The position numbers were made by a program, and so were the translations under genes. Shown piece after piece: positions 26,634-36,499 of a stretch of 64,000 nt of DNA. The stretch lies in NCBI GenBank assembly GCA_015075375.1, contig JABTUM010000001.1, positions 1,111,201 to 1,175,200 of the forward strand, written 5' to 3'. The notes below the pieces were generated by a model. That model was not told the DNA's origin, made no database searches, and saw only the letters and a list, made by a program, of their open reading frames with translations. How positions within the stretch are numbered: the stretch's first letter is position 1; every line of letters begins with the position of its first letter. Origin of the DNA: Planctomycetota bacterium (GTDB lineage Bacteria; Planctomycetota; SZUA-567; H5-PLA8).

Positions 26634-26646
26634 ATCGGACGGCGAG

Positions 26647-29184
26647 TCAGGGTTCGGGGGTCAGGATCAGCAGAGGACTTTTGTCGTTGGCCTCTTTGGT
26701 ACAGAATTCTGCCAGACCCGGCCCACCGCCCATGTCGGTAACGGAAGTGATCCGCAAACCGAACCAGGATCCTTCGGCAAGCGCGGCCTTGAGCAACGCG
26801 GTAACCTCAACTTCGATACTCTCATCCTTTTCGGGCTTAAAAGCGACCGCGGGGCTGGGCAGGGCCGACGGCTTGTTGATCCAGTTGAGATCCTTTTCCC
26901 GCCAGCGTGCCTGCACGCGTTCGACCTTAAATTCGAGCCGGTGATGAAAGCCGCGTACCTTATATAGCCGCAGCACGGCTTTGCGAACCTTTTCGGGTTT
27001 AACCGCCAATTCAAAGCCGATATAGGCATGCCGATCCGTGTTCTTGGACGTATCCCATTTAACTTCCATTTCCTGTTCGTTGCCAAAGACGATTTGTTCC
27101 GCATCGGCTTTGACAAATCCGTCGGTCACGGGGCGCACTTCAACCACGCCGACCGGTGCCGAGGCGGGAGGGGCAGGCACGGAAGGTTGAGGTTGGGGCG
27201 CCGCATGTTCCTCCTCCGCCGACTCCGTGGCCCAAGCGCGCAGCCACGTCAATTCCGCATCCGATCCGCCGGCTTTGGCCACTGCGTCGTAAGCGGACTG
27301 CAGCGCATTCCGTTTGGACTCGATCAACGTCACGTAAAATGCGCGACGCAGCACGGTGGCTTCCGTACGGGGAAGGTTCAGCTTGGCCAATTCGAACCGC
27401 GAGACCGGAAGCAAATTGTCGAGCGCAATGGGCACCTCGAGCCCCTTCGCACCAATGAATACGGTATCGGCATTCACGCGCAGCACTTGGTAAGGCTCTT
27501 TGCGCCCCACCTTGGCCGGCGCTCCCGTTTTCAGCTTCAGTTCGAGGGAATCCTGAGTCTTGATGCGCTCCCAGTCCACGCTTGCCGTGTCGAGCGCCTC
27601 CAGGACCCAAGTCACGGCCTGGCGATCGAGCGCCAACACCTGGGGATCCGCCTTGGCTCCGTTCACCAATAAGCGAGCCTGATCCGAGTCGCCTGCCAGG
27701 AACGCCTGCTTCAATGCCGTGCGGTACTCGGCCTGCGCTTCCTGCGCGGGCTCGGCCGGCGGAGGCGCTGCTTGGGGCGAAGGTTCCGCCGGCTGCGAAG
27801 TCGCCGCAACGTTGCCGCCCGCCGCGTACAGGCTTTGAATTTCCGCTTCGTTCAACGCGCGCGCGTAGACGCGCAGGTCGTCCATGGCTCCATCCAAGGG
27901 CTTGGCATCGTGTTCCCGGTACGGTTCGAGATCCCATCCTACGAACATCTTGCATCGCCTATTCTTGCAGTGTGCTTCCGACCATGCCGACCGGCCAACC
28001 GCTTTCCCATCCACATAAAGGACCAACGCGTGAGGCGGGTCGTAGACGTAGGCACAATGGTGCCAAGCGGCGTCGGGGATCCCCCGCGCAACCCATACTC
28101 GGCCCCATTTCTTGTCACCTGAAGTTTTCGAGTAGCCCCCGGTCAATCGCCCATTGGAACGAGTGCGCAGGCCGGCCACTAAGTTTCCGGTGTCTTGAGC
28201 GCTGCGAATCGCGCATACAGGACTCGACACGTCGAGCGTACGTAGTTGGAGCCAGCACGAGACGGTCAGGCCTTGGTTGCCCGGAAACTCAGGCATATCG
28301 TCCAACCGAAAGCCAGACGGTTGACCGGAAAAACGGCAGGCTTGGCCTACGCGACCGGGCGTCAAAACCAATGGTGCGCCAAACGGTTCCCCATTCCTAC
28401 CTCCCGGAACCCGATTGGGAATCTTTCCGTCCTGTAAATCATCCATGGGGAACCAAGCCACCAACCCGCGCTCCAAGTCCTCGGGCGCGACAGGCGCGGT
28501 ATTCGGCGTGGCGGGCGCCGGCCTTGCCGGCTCAGGTACGGCAGGCGGTTCATCCTCCGAATCCTCCGGCAGAGCGGCTTCCTGCGGCGGGCTCACCGCA
28601 CTTGGCGCGGATACCGCTTCGGCCGGAATAGAAAGGTCCTCGCTAGGTGGCGGCTCCACCTTTGCGATAGGGTTGGACTCTACCGGCGCATCGGGCGGAG
28701 CGACCGCAGGAATTCCCGCCCGAGTGTGCTGAACGGGATCCTTAAGGGGGGCGAGAGGACTCTTCGGCTCCGCGGCACCCGCCGTCTGGGAAGGCGCGGG
28801 CCGCGAACCTCCACCCCGCAGCAGCAGCACCAGCAAAACCATCAGCCCCAGCCCCGCCACTATGCCCCCGATGAAGAGCGCCGGATGGCGCGCTCCTTCG
28901 GCACGCCCGCGCGGTTGCGCGCGGCGCGCGGCGGCGGGCATGCGTTCGGACGACGGTGCGCGCGCTACACTCTTGGCGAGCGGCGGAGTGGGCGAACCGC
29001 CGCCCTCACGCGCGAGCACCTCGCGGGCCTCGGCTTCGTTCATGGGGACGGTTTCGAGTGTCAGGACGCCCTGCGAACAATCGGAGCAAAAGACGCCGCG
29101 GAGTTTCTTGTCGCGCGCCTGGCCGGCTTCGACATCCTTTTCGGTCAGTCGCTGGCCGCATTTCTCGCAGAAATAGAACTTCAT
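26647..29184 (-). CDS. Zinc-ribbon / membrane / LamG / DNRLRE protein
   Basis: An 845-residue protein. A CXXC-CXXC zinc ribbon lies at the N-terminus (Cys6, Cys9, Cys33, Cys36), then one membrane helix at about 102-122, a Pro/Ala/Glu-rich spacer to about 235 and a LamG/concanavalin-like domain at about 240-455 (GLVAWFPMDDLQDG; GAMDDLRVYARALNEAEIQS). A helical region of about 480-660 follows, and a C-terminal DNRLRE-type domain of about 690-845. Topology predicts the ribbon in the cytoplasm and LamG/DNRLRE outside. GGAG is 9 nt before the start. It may bind surface carbohydrate; function unknown. It stops 13 nt after the convergent peptidase gene. Confidence 0.85.
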   Translation of the reverse strand: MKFYFCEKCGQRLTEKDVEAGQARDKKLRGVFCSDCSQGVLTLETVPMNEAEAREVLAREGGGSPTPPLAKSVARAPSSERMPAAARRAQPRGRAEGARHPALFIGGIVAGLGLMVLLVLLLRGGGSRPAPSQTAGAAEPKSPLAPLKDPVQHTRAGIPAVAPPDAPVESNPIAKVEPPPSEDLSIPAEAVSAPSAVSPPQEAALPEDSEDEPPAVPEPARPAPATPNTAPVAPEDLERGLVAWFPMDDLQDGKIPNRVPGGRNGEPFGAPLVLTPGRVGQACRFSGQPSGFRLDDMPEFPGNQGLTVSCWLQLRTLDVSSPVCAIRSAQDTGNLVAGLRTRSNGRLTGGYSKTSGDKKWGRVWVARGIPDAAWHHCAYVYDPPHALVLYVDGKAVGRSAWSEAHCKNRRCKMFVGWDLEPYREHDAKPLDGAMDDLRVYARALNEAEIQSLYAAGGNVAATSQPAEPSPQAAPPPAEPAQEAQAEYRTALKQAFLAGDSDQARLLVNGAKADPQVLALDRQAVTWVLEALDTASVDWERIKTQDSLELKLKTGAPAKVGRKEPYQVLRVNADTVFIGAKGLEVPIALDNLLPVSRFELAKLNLPRTEATVLRRAFYVTLIESKRNALQSAYDAVAKAGGSDAELTWLRAWATESAEEEHAAPQPQPSVPAPPASAPVGVVEVRPVTDGFVKADAEQIVFGNEQEMEVKWDTSKNTDRHAYIGFELAVKPEKVRKAVLRLYKVRGFHHRLEFKVERVQARWREKDLNWINKPSALPSPAVAFKPEKDESIEVEVTALLKAALAEGSWFGLRITSVTDMGGGPGLAEFCTKEANDKSPLLILTPEP

Positions 29185-29450
29185 GCTGCGGCTCCAAGGC
29201 AGTCCAAGTTACGAGCAGACGGCGTGCGGTTCAATTCGTATCGACCAATCCTAACTGCACCAGTGCCTTGAGGTTACGTAAGTGCCGGACTCTGAACAAG
29301 ACGTGCTAAGTCCTTTCTTTACGCCCCATACTTGGAAACTCCGCCCAAGCCGCAACTTTGGCCTCTCGCTTGCCCCTCTCTAACCTCCAACGGGATAAGT
29401 GGTTCGAACGGTTACAGGACTTGGAGCCAGGGGCGAACCTCCGGGCGTGT

Positions 29451-29478
29451 TTGACACCGTGGGGGCAAGCCCTATAAC
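29451..29478 (+). promoter_or_regulatory. Sigma-70-type promoter for the cytochrome b operon
   Basis: TTGACA (29451-29456), 16-nt spacer, TATAAC (29473-29478): a perfect -35 and a 5/6 -10. Transcription would start near 29485, giving a leader of about 100 nt. The rest of the 399-nt gap 29185-29583 shows no gene. Confidence 0.75.
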
Positions 29479-29583
29479 TCTGGGACGTCCGTTACAGCAA
29501 CAGGGTTTCCAGGTAAGGCCCGCATCCGGGGCGACGCAGGTTCGTCCGCGGATGGCCTCTTTCAGAGCGGGAGCAGCTTCCGC

Positions 29584-30396
<813 letters not shown>

Positions 30397-30455
30397 CGGC
30401 CGCAGGGTGCCGTAACGTTTTGTAGGGCGTTTTGCAAACCGGGAGCGTACCAGCC

Positions 30456-31568
30456 ATGCCGGTCTTCACCTTGGCCGCCGTGCCGGCGCCGATCCAGCTT
30501 TTCTTCGACTTCATCAACCTCCTATGCGAGCCGTGGCTTTTTTTCACGCTCAGCATGGTGGCCTTCTTTGGCGCGCTGTACTTCCGCCGCATCCTCGTCA
30601 AGCCGGCGGTGGCGCTGGGCATCCTGATCGCCAGCGTGGTGCTGATTCTGGTCAGCTTCTTGAACCCTCAGTTCGCCAGTGAAGCAGGCAAGCCCGACAA
30701 CGCTCCGATCTTTATGCTGCTGTACATCACGGGCTTTTGCATCTGGCTGGCGATGTGGCAGGCGGTGAAGAACGACGAGCGCATCGCGCGCGGCGAAGGA
30801 CCGGAAGAAGCCGAAGTCGCCAAGACGCGCCTGCACGTCTGGCCTTACCTGATCTACATCGAAGGCATCGTCGCCGCGTTCGTGCTGGCGGCGCTGTTCA
30901 TCTGGGCGCTGAGCCTGGAAGCCCCGCTCGAACAGGCCGCCAATCCGGCCAAGAGTCCCAACCCCGCCAAGGCCCCGTGGTACTTCCTTGGCCTGCAGGA
31001 AATGCTCGTGTACTACGATCCGTGGATCGCCGGCGTCGTGCTGCCGGGCATGATCCTTTCCGGCCTGATCGTGATCCCATACTGCGATCCGAACCCCAAG
31101 GGGGTCGGCTACTACACCTTTAACGACCGCAAGCTGGCCGTCACGATGTTCCTGTATGGCTTCCTGATCCTGTGGTGCGTCCTGATTTTCGTGGGCACGT
31201 TCATGCGCGGCCCGAACTGGAACTTCTTCGCGCTCTACGAGCAGTGGGACTTCCACAAACTGCTCTCGCTGAATAACGTCAACCTCTCCGACTACTTCTG
31301 GCAGAACTTCCTGGGCAAGGCCACACCGGCATCGTGGTGGCAGCGCGAATGGCCGGGCTTCCTGGTCATTCTCGTGTACTTCGCGCTGGTGCCCGGCCTG
31401 ATCGTGAAGCTCTTTCCCAAGCTTTACCGCGACCTGGGATTCATACGCTACAGCGTCCTGATCGGGCACTTCCTGCTCATGCTGAGCCTGCCGATCAAGA
31501 TGTATCTGCGCTGGGCGTTCAACCTGAAGTACATCGTTTCGATCCCGGAATACTTCTTCAACATTTAG
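30456..31568 (+). CDS. Second cytochrome b subunit (subunit IV-like, enlarged)
   Basis: A 370-residue protein with about eight membrane helices. It contains AKAPWYFLGLQEMLVYYDPW, which lines up with the Qo-site PEWY segment of subunit IV / cytochrome b C-terminal halves. The acidic residue of PEWY is Pro here. Chloroplast subunit IV is only about 160 residues, so helices have been added on both sides. The ATG at 30456 lies 59 nt after the cytochrome b stop with GGGAG upstream. It should complete the quinol-oxidising core. Confidence 0.88.
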   Translation: MPVFTLAAVPAPIQLFFDFINLLCEPWLFFTLSMVAFFGALYFRRILVKPAVALGILIASVVLILVSFLNPQFASEAGKPDNAPIFMLLYITGFCIWLAMWQAVKNDERIARGEGPEEAEVAKTRLHVWPYLIYIEGIVAAFVLAALFIWALSLEAPLEQAANPAKSPNPAKAPWYFLGLQEMLVYYDPWIAGVVLPGMILSGLIVIPYCDPNPKGVGYYTFNDRKLAVTMFLYGFLILWCVLIFVGTFMRGPNWNFFALYEQWDFHKLLSLNNVNLSDYFWQNFLGKATPASWWQREWPGFLVILVYFALVPGLIVKLFPKLYRDLGFIRYSVLIGHFLLMLSLPIKMYLRWAFNLKYIVSIPEYFFNI

Positions 31569-31611
31569 CCATCGGGCGCCGTTGGCGAGCCGCGTACAGG
31601 ACACCGCAGTC

Positions 31612-32565
31612 ATGGCTTACCAACCCCCGCCGCCGGGCGCGACCGAACTCGGCCAGCCCACGCCCAAGGATGTGCCCAAGCAATCCGTCGAGATCAAGGA
31701 ACTGCCGCCCGAGGTCCGGCGCAACTTCCTGATGGCGATGGTCTTCTTCCCCTCGCTGGTCGGCGCGGGCATCTGCGCCGTCCTCTTCCTGGGCTGGTAC
31801 CTCCTGCGCGACAACAAGACGCCGGGGCAGTACGTGGACCAGTTGCGCGCCGGGGTCAGCGACGGGACGCGCCGCTCGCGCTGGCAGATCGCGCGCGAAC
31901 TGGGCGAACACATCAACGACCCCAAGCTGCACACGCCCGAAGTGCTGACCGCGCTGCTGGAGATCGTCGAAAACCCGGCGCTGGACGAGGAAGTCGAGAC
32001 GTGGTCGCCCAGCACGATGATCCGCAAACCGGACGAGCGGCGCACGCGGCTGCGCTGGTTCGCGGCCTACTACGCCGGGCATCTGGCGGGGCGCCTCCAG
32101 GATCCACGCGGCACCGCGGCGCTCTGCGAGGCCCTGGACGAGCAGAACTCCGCCGATCCGGCCAGCGCCGCCGGAATGCGCTACTTCGCCGCCGCGGGGC
32201 TGGGGCTGATCAAGGATCCGGCCGCCTTCGCGCCGCTGCTCAAGCATCTCGAGAACGATCCCGATCCCGGCGTGCGCGCCATCGCCGCCAAGTCCATAGG
32301 CGCCATCGCCGAACATCGCTACTACCGCGAGGGCACGCTCGCCCAGGCCGACGACCAGCTCGAAGCCGTCCGCGCCGGACTGCGCACTGCGTTTAAAAAG
32401 GACGGCGATCTGGACGTGAGCTACAACACGGCCATCGCGCTGGCGCGCATCCGCGACGAAACCGGCCGCACGGCGCTGGAAGAGTTGGCGAAGAGCGAAG
32501 ACCCGTTGCATCAGCGCATGGCCAAGCAGGCGCTGGAACTCCTGCCCAACGGCGCTTCCAAGTAG
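31612..32565 (+). CDS. Membrane-anchored HEAT-repeat protein
   Basis: 317 residues: a soluble Pro-rich N-terminus, one helix at about 43-65 (MVFFPSLVGAGICAVLFLGW), then a helical repeat region to the end with HEAT-like units, for example RYFAAAGLGLIKDPAAFAPL and then DPDPGVRAIAAKSIGAIAEH. It follows the two cytochrome b genes by 43 nt and is probably in their operon. HEAT arrays are binding scaffolds, so it may be an accessory or assembly subunit of the complex. No heme or metal motif is present. Confidence 0.8.
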   Translation: MAYQPPPPGATELGQPTPKDVPKQSVEIKELPPEVRRNFLMAMVFFPSLVGAGICAVLFLGWYLLRDNKTPGQYVDQLRAGVSDGTRRSRWQIARELGEHINDPKLHTPEVLTALLEIVENPALDEEVETWSPSTMIRKPDERRTRLRWFAAYYAGHLAGRLQDPRGTAALCEALDEQNSADPASAAGMRYFAAAGLGLIKDPAAFAPLLKHLENDPDPGVRAIAAKSIGAIAEHRYYREGTLAQADDQLEAVRAGLRTAFKKDGDLDVSYNTAIALARIRDETGRTALEELAKSEDPLHQRMAKQALELLPNGASK

Positions 32566-32652
32566 CATCCCCAGACAGGCAAAGCGGTACGAATCGCGCC
32601 CAATGCACGCGGGCTGCGTCGCCGTTTCAACCGTGGTTGGGCACTTCCGAAC

Positions 32653-33078
32653 TCAAGCGGCGGGAAACCATACGTTCAGCATCAGGTACACGAGGGGCCC
32701 CGTCACGGCCACGTAGAACCAGATCGGCCAGGTCCATTTGGCAAGCTTGCGGTGGCGCGCCCAGTTTTCCTTCCAGGCAGCCCAGAGCGTCATGACAATC
32801 AGCGGGAGGTTCACGGCGGCCAGAAGCACGTGGGTAATCAGGATCGTGAAGTACAGGTACCGCGGCCAGCCCGTGGCCGTGAAGGGCGTCGAACCGTGCT
32901 TAAGGTGATAGATCACGTAGCTCGTCAGGAAGATCGCCGATAACCCTGTCGCGCCGAGCATGATCCCTTTATGCAGGCCCAGCCGGCCGGCCTTGGCCGC
33001 CAGCAACCCTCCGATCAGCAGCAGGCTGACGACCGCATTGATGCTCGCGTTGAAAGCCGGCAGGTCTTCGATGCTCAT
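32653..33078 (-). CDS. DUF420 / CtaM-like oxidase assembly protein
   Basis: A 141-residue protein with four membrane helices and conserved-looking histidines (HKGIMLG, YVIYHLKHG, ILITHVLLA). This is the DUF420 family, which includes CtaM/YozB, required for heme-copper oxidase maturation in Firmicutes. It is the last gene of the minus-strand biogenesis operon, 13 nt after the SCO gene. Confidence 0.88.
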   Translation of the reverse strand: MSIEDLPAFNASINAVVSLLLIGGLLAAKAGRLGLHKGIMLGATGLSAIFLTSYVIYHLKHGSTPFTATGWPRYLYFTILITHVLLAAVNLPLIVMTLWAAWKENWARHRKLAKWTWPIWFYVAVTGPLVYLMLNVWFPAA

Positions 33079-33091
33079 CGACGCGCCACGC

Positions 33092-33760
33092 TCAGGGTTG
33101 CTCGTGAACGAGCAGGCTCACGGCGCCGACAATCTCTTCGATCGCGCCGTCTTCGCCGGTTCGGATCAGCGCGCGCACGCGGCCCAAACGGTCCACCAAG
33201 GCCACCCGGTCGCTGTGCACGATCTCGTTATCGGGCGTATGATCGGCCGCCAGCTTGAAACTCATCCGCGAGAGGTCGTATACCGAGACGCCTTCCTTGC
33301 TGCCGGAAAGAAACCACCAGCGTTCGGGATCCGCGTTGTACTGCTCGGCGAACCGCGAGAGCACTTCGGGGGTGTCGTGCTCGGGGTCCATGGTGAACGT
33401 GACCAGTTGAAGCGCGCGCTGCGTCTGCAGGCGCTCCTGGAGCTGCGCCATGCGCTGCGCGATCAGCGGGCACGGGCCCTTGCAGCGCGTGAAGACGAAA
33501 CTGGCGAGCCAGATCTTGCCCTTCAAGTCTTTCAAGCCGACGGACTTTCCGCTGCGCTCGGTCATCTGGAAATCCATGACCTCGGACAGAATGGGAAGCG
33601 GCTGAGGCCGTTCGGGCGCGACGGCCTGCGTGTCGCCGGGCGGCGATTTGCGCGCCTGAGTCAGCGCGACGATCACCAGAAGCGCCACGGGGAGGGCGGC
33701 CAGAAAAATCAGGAAGAACTTATTGAGCGCCGGCTGGGACGCCGATTCGGCTGTGCTCAT
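33092..33760 (-). CDS. SCO1/SenC copper chaperone
   Basis: A 222-residue thioredoxin-fold protein anchored by one helix (about 15-33). Copper ligands are complete: Cys93 and Cys97 in TRCKGPC and His182 in IVHSDRVALVD. SCO proteins load the CuA site of cytochrome oxidase on the outer face of the membrane. It overlaps the ABC permease gene by 4 nt (ATGA). Confidence 0.94.
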   Translation of the reverse strand: MSTAESASQPALNKFFLIFLAALPVALLVIVALTQARKSPPGDTQAVAPERPQPLPILSEVMDFQMTERSGKSVGLKDLKGKIWLASFVFTRCKGPCPLIAQRMAQLQERLQTQRALQLVTFTMDPEHDTPEVLSRFAEQYNADPERWWFLSGSKEGVSVYDLSRMSFKLAADHTPDNEIVHSDRVALVDRLGRVRALIRTGEDGAIEEIVGAVSLLVHEQP

Positions 33761-34572
33761 GCCAGATCTCCTGCCACGCGCCGGCCCGCGATCTTGTACG
33801 AAAGCGCGAACATGACCAGGGCGAACGCGACGGTCACCCCCAGCGCCAGTTCCGGTCCGGGCACGCCGGGGGCCGAAGACTTGGCCGGGTCGAGGTACAG
33901 CGCGTGGCGCGTCAGCGCCATGCCGTAGGTGAGCGGGTTAAGCTGAATCGTCCAGTACAGCCACGCCGGCGCGCCGGCCGCCGGAAAGAACGCTCCGGAA
34001 AGCAGCCACATCGGCAGCATCAGCACGCTGATCACCGCATGGAAGCCCTGCGTCGATTCCATGCGCCAGGCGAAGATGAATCCCAATCCCGTCAGCGCGA
34101 AGGAAAGGAGCAGCATGACGCCGAAGAGCGCCGCGACGTTCGCCGGCGTGAACGCGATGTCCTGCGTCAGCCCCAGCAACAGAAAAATCGCGCCTTGCAG
34201 CGTCGCCAAGAGCGTCCCGCCCACCAGCTTGCCCATGACCATCGCCCCGCGCGAAACCGGCGCGACCAGCACGCCCTGCAGGAAGCCCTCGCGGCGGTCT
34301 TCGATCACGCTCACCGTGGCGAAGATGGCCGTGAAGAGCAGGATCATCACCACGATACCGGGAAAGAAGTATTCGGCGTAGCCGACGCCCGCGGCGCCCA
34401 CGTCGGGCCGGAAGCTGGCGCTCAAGCCGGCGCCGAACAGCGCCCAGAAGATCACCGGTTGCAGGAATGCTCCGGTCACTCGGTTGCGCTGGCGAAAGAA
34501 GCGGACCAATTCGCGCCAGGCCAGCGTGTAGACGCTCAGCGCGAAATGCCCGGTGGCGGCGGGTGCGGCCAT
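33757..34572 (-). CDS. ABC-2 type transporter permease
   Basis: A 271-residue protein with six membrane helices and the ABC-2 layout (N-terminal RFFRQRNRVTGAFLQPVIFW; central DRREGFLQGVLVAPVSR). It starts immediately after the ATPase gene stop, so the two form an exporter. Similar pairs sit in oxidase-assembly clusters of other bacteria; the cargo is unknown but may relate to heme, copper or oxidase maturation. Confidence 0.9.
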   Translation of the reverse strand: MAAPAATGHFALSVYTLAWRELVRFFRQRNRVTGAFLQPVIFWALFGAGLSASFRPDVGAAGVGYAEYFFPGIVVMILLFTAIFATVSVIEDRREGFLQGVLVAPVSRGAMVMGKLVGGTLLATLQGAIFLLLGLTQDIAFTPANVAALFGVMLLLSFALTGLGFIFAWRMESTQGFHAVISVLMLPMWLLSGAFFPAAGAPAWLYWTIQLNPLTYGMALTRHALYLDPAKSSAPGVPGPELALGVTVAFALVMFALSYKIAGRRVAGDLA

Positions 34573-35598
34573 CTAGCGTCCCTTCTTCTTGGACTTATCT
34601 TTGGCGGCCGCGTCCGTTTCGGACTGCGCTTCCCAGAAACGATGCCCGGTCAGGCGGATGAAGACGTCCTCCAGCGTGGGGCGGCCTACGCGGACCGCTT
34701 CGATCTGTCCCGGGAATGCCTCGGCCAGTTCGGCCACGAAGCGCGGACCGTCCGTACGTTCGATCCGCACCACCCCGTCCACGACCTGCGGCGAAACGCC
34801 GAAGCGCTCCTGCACCCGCGCCGCGAATCCTTCGGGCTCGCGCACATTCACGCTCACCACTTCCCCGCCGATGCGTGCCTTCAGCGCGTCGGGGGTGTCC
34901 AGCGCCGCGAGCTTGCCTTGGCACAGCAGCGCGAGGCGGTCGCAGCTCTCCGCCTCTTCCATCAGGTGGGTCGTAAGCAGGCAGGTTACGCCTTCGCGGC
35001 TGAGCGACCGCAGGTACGTCATCAAGTCGCGCCGCGCGCCGGGGTCCAGGCCCGTCGACGGTTCGTCGAGGATCAGCACGTCGGGCTCGTGCAGGAGCCC
35101 TTTGGCCAATTCGACGCGGCGGCGCTGCCCTCCGCTGAGCGTCTCGGTCCGTTCGTTCGCGCGGTCGAGCAGCCCCACGCGGTCCAGAAGCTTGCGGCAG
35201 CGTTCCTTGAGATCCGCGCCGCGCAGCCCGTACAAGTGGCCATGGTGGATCAAGTTTTCCTGCGCGGTCAGTTTCTTGTCGAGGCTCGGGGCCTGAAAGA
35301 CGACGCCGATGCGGTGGCGAACGGCAAAGGTCTCGCGTGCCAGATCTTTTCCAAGAATCGCCAGCGTCCCGCTCTGCGGAGGAATCAGGGTCGAGAGCAC
35401 CCTGAAAAGCGTCGTCTTGCCGCTTCCGTTGGGTCCCAGCAGGCCAAAAATCTCGCCGCGCGGCACGGAGAAGCTCACGCCGTCCAGCGCCAAGCGATCG
35501 CCGTAGCGAAAGCTCACGCCGGAGACTTCGACGGCCGCGCCGGCGCCGCTGGCGGCGGCCGTGGCAGGTTCGGGTTGCGTCGTCGCGCTAGAAACCAT
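34573..35598 (-). CDS. ABC-2 type transporter ATPase
   Basis: 341 residues with Walker A GPNGSGKTT, signature LSGGQRRRVELAKGL, Walker B VLILDEPSTGLDPG and switch His in LTTHLMEEAESC, in the DrrA/CcmA-like subgroup of exporter ATPases. A C-terminal domain of about 95 residues is present, and the last 25 residues are Lys-rich. The start overlaps the end of ctaB by 11 nt. It pairs with the permease downstream. Confidence 0.93.
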   Translation of the reverse strand: MVSSATTQPEPATAAASGAGAAVEVSGVSFRYGDRLALDGVSFSVPRGEIFGLLGPNGSGKTTLFRVLSTLIPPQSGTLAILGKDLARETFAVRHRIGVVFQAPSLDKKLTAQENLIHHGHLYGLRGADLKERCRKLLDRVGLLDRANERTETLSGGQRRRVELAKGLLHEPDVLILDEPSTGLDPGARRDLMTYLRSLSREGVTCLLTTHLMEEAESCDRLALLCQGKLAALDTPDALKARIGGEVVSVNVREPEGFAARVQERFGVSPQVVDGVVRIERTDGPRFVAELAEAFPGQIEAVRVGRPTLEDVFIRLTGHRFWEAQSETDAAAKDKSKKKGR

Positions 35599-36499
35599 GC
35601 GGAAACGGATCCCAGAACATCAAGCCCAGGAGCAGCGGAAGGTAGATGACCGAAGCGAGGAACAACTGCCGCGCCGCGCGATCGCTGCGCCGCACCGCGA
35701 AGTTCACCGCCGCGGCGAAGAACAGAATCGAGAGCAAGCCCGCTCCGGCGGCGTAGCCCAAGCCCGTCAGGCCAAAGGCGGTAGGCATACAGGCCACGGG
35801 GATCAGGCCAAAGCTGTACAGCGCCGCGCGCAGTCCGGTGCTTTTCCCGTCGGGCTCGACCACCGGAAGCATCTTGAAGCCCCCGCGCGCGTAGTCGGCG
35901 CGGTAGAGCCACGCGATAGCGAAGAAGTGCGGCATCTGCCAGAGGAAGACGATGGCGAAGAGCGTCCCGGCGGCGCCGTCGAGCTTCCCCGCGGCGGCCC
36001 AGCCGATCAGCGGCGGCAGTGCACCGGGAAACGCGCCGACCAGCGTGTTCAGCGGGGTGATCCGCTTCAGCGGGGTGTACAGGAACAGGTACAGCACCCA
36101 CGTCAGCACGGCCAGTCCGGCACAGACGGTATTGGTTGTCAGGTAAAGGTAGGCGCTGCCGAAGATGGAGATACTCAGGCCCAAACACAGCGCGGTTCGA
36201 GGTCCCAAGCGCCCCGCGGCCAGCGGGCGCTGCTCGGTCCGCGTCATGCGCGCGTCGAAATCGCGTTCGCGGACTTGATTGAGGATGCTGCTGCCCGAAG
36301 CGACCAGCAAAATCCCGATCAACGCGTGCAGGAGCAGCCAAGGTTCGACGGCGCCGGGCGCACCGAGAAAAAATCCGGCGGCCGCGGCCATCAGGACCAG
36401 CCCGTTCAAGCGCGGCTTGGTCAGCGCCGCCAGATCGCGCAGGCGAATGCGCCACGTGGGCGCGGGCGGAGCGTTCAGCACGATCACCTCGCCGCTCAT
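35588..36499 (-). CDS. ctaB: Protoheme IX farnesyltransferase (heme O synthase)
   Basis: A 303-residue UbiA-family membrane prenyltransferase that converts heme B to heme O. The first prenyl-diphosphate motif is seen as Asn74-xxx-Glu78-xxx-Asp82 followed by RMTRTEQRPL. About nine helices. It overlaps ctaA by 4 nt, matching its place just before heme A synthesis. Confidence 0.95.
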   Translation of the reverse strand: MSGEVIVLNAPPAPTWRIRLRDLAALTKPRLNGLVLMAAAAGFFLGAPGAVEPWLLLHALIGILLVASGSSILNQVRERDFDARMTRTEQRPLAAGRLGPRTALCLGLSISIFGSAYLYLTTNTVCAGLAVLTWVLYLFLYTPLKRITPLNTLVGAFPGALPPLIGWAAAGKLDGAAGTLFAIVFLWQMPHFFAIAWLYRADYARGGFKMLPVVEPDGKSTGLRAALYSFGLIPVACMPTAFGLTGLGYAAGAGLLSILFFAAAVNFAVRRSDRAARQLFLASVIYLPLLLGLMFWDPFPHGF

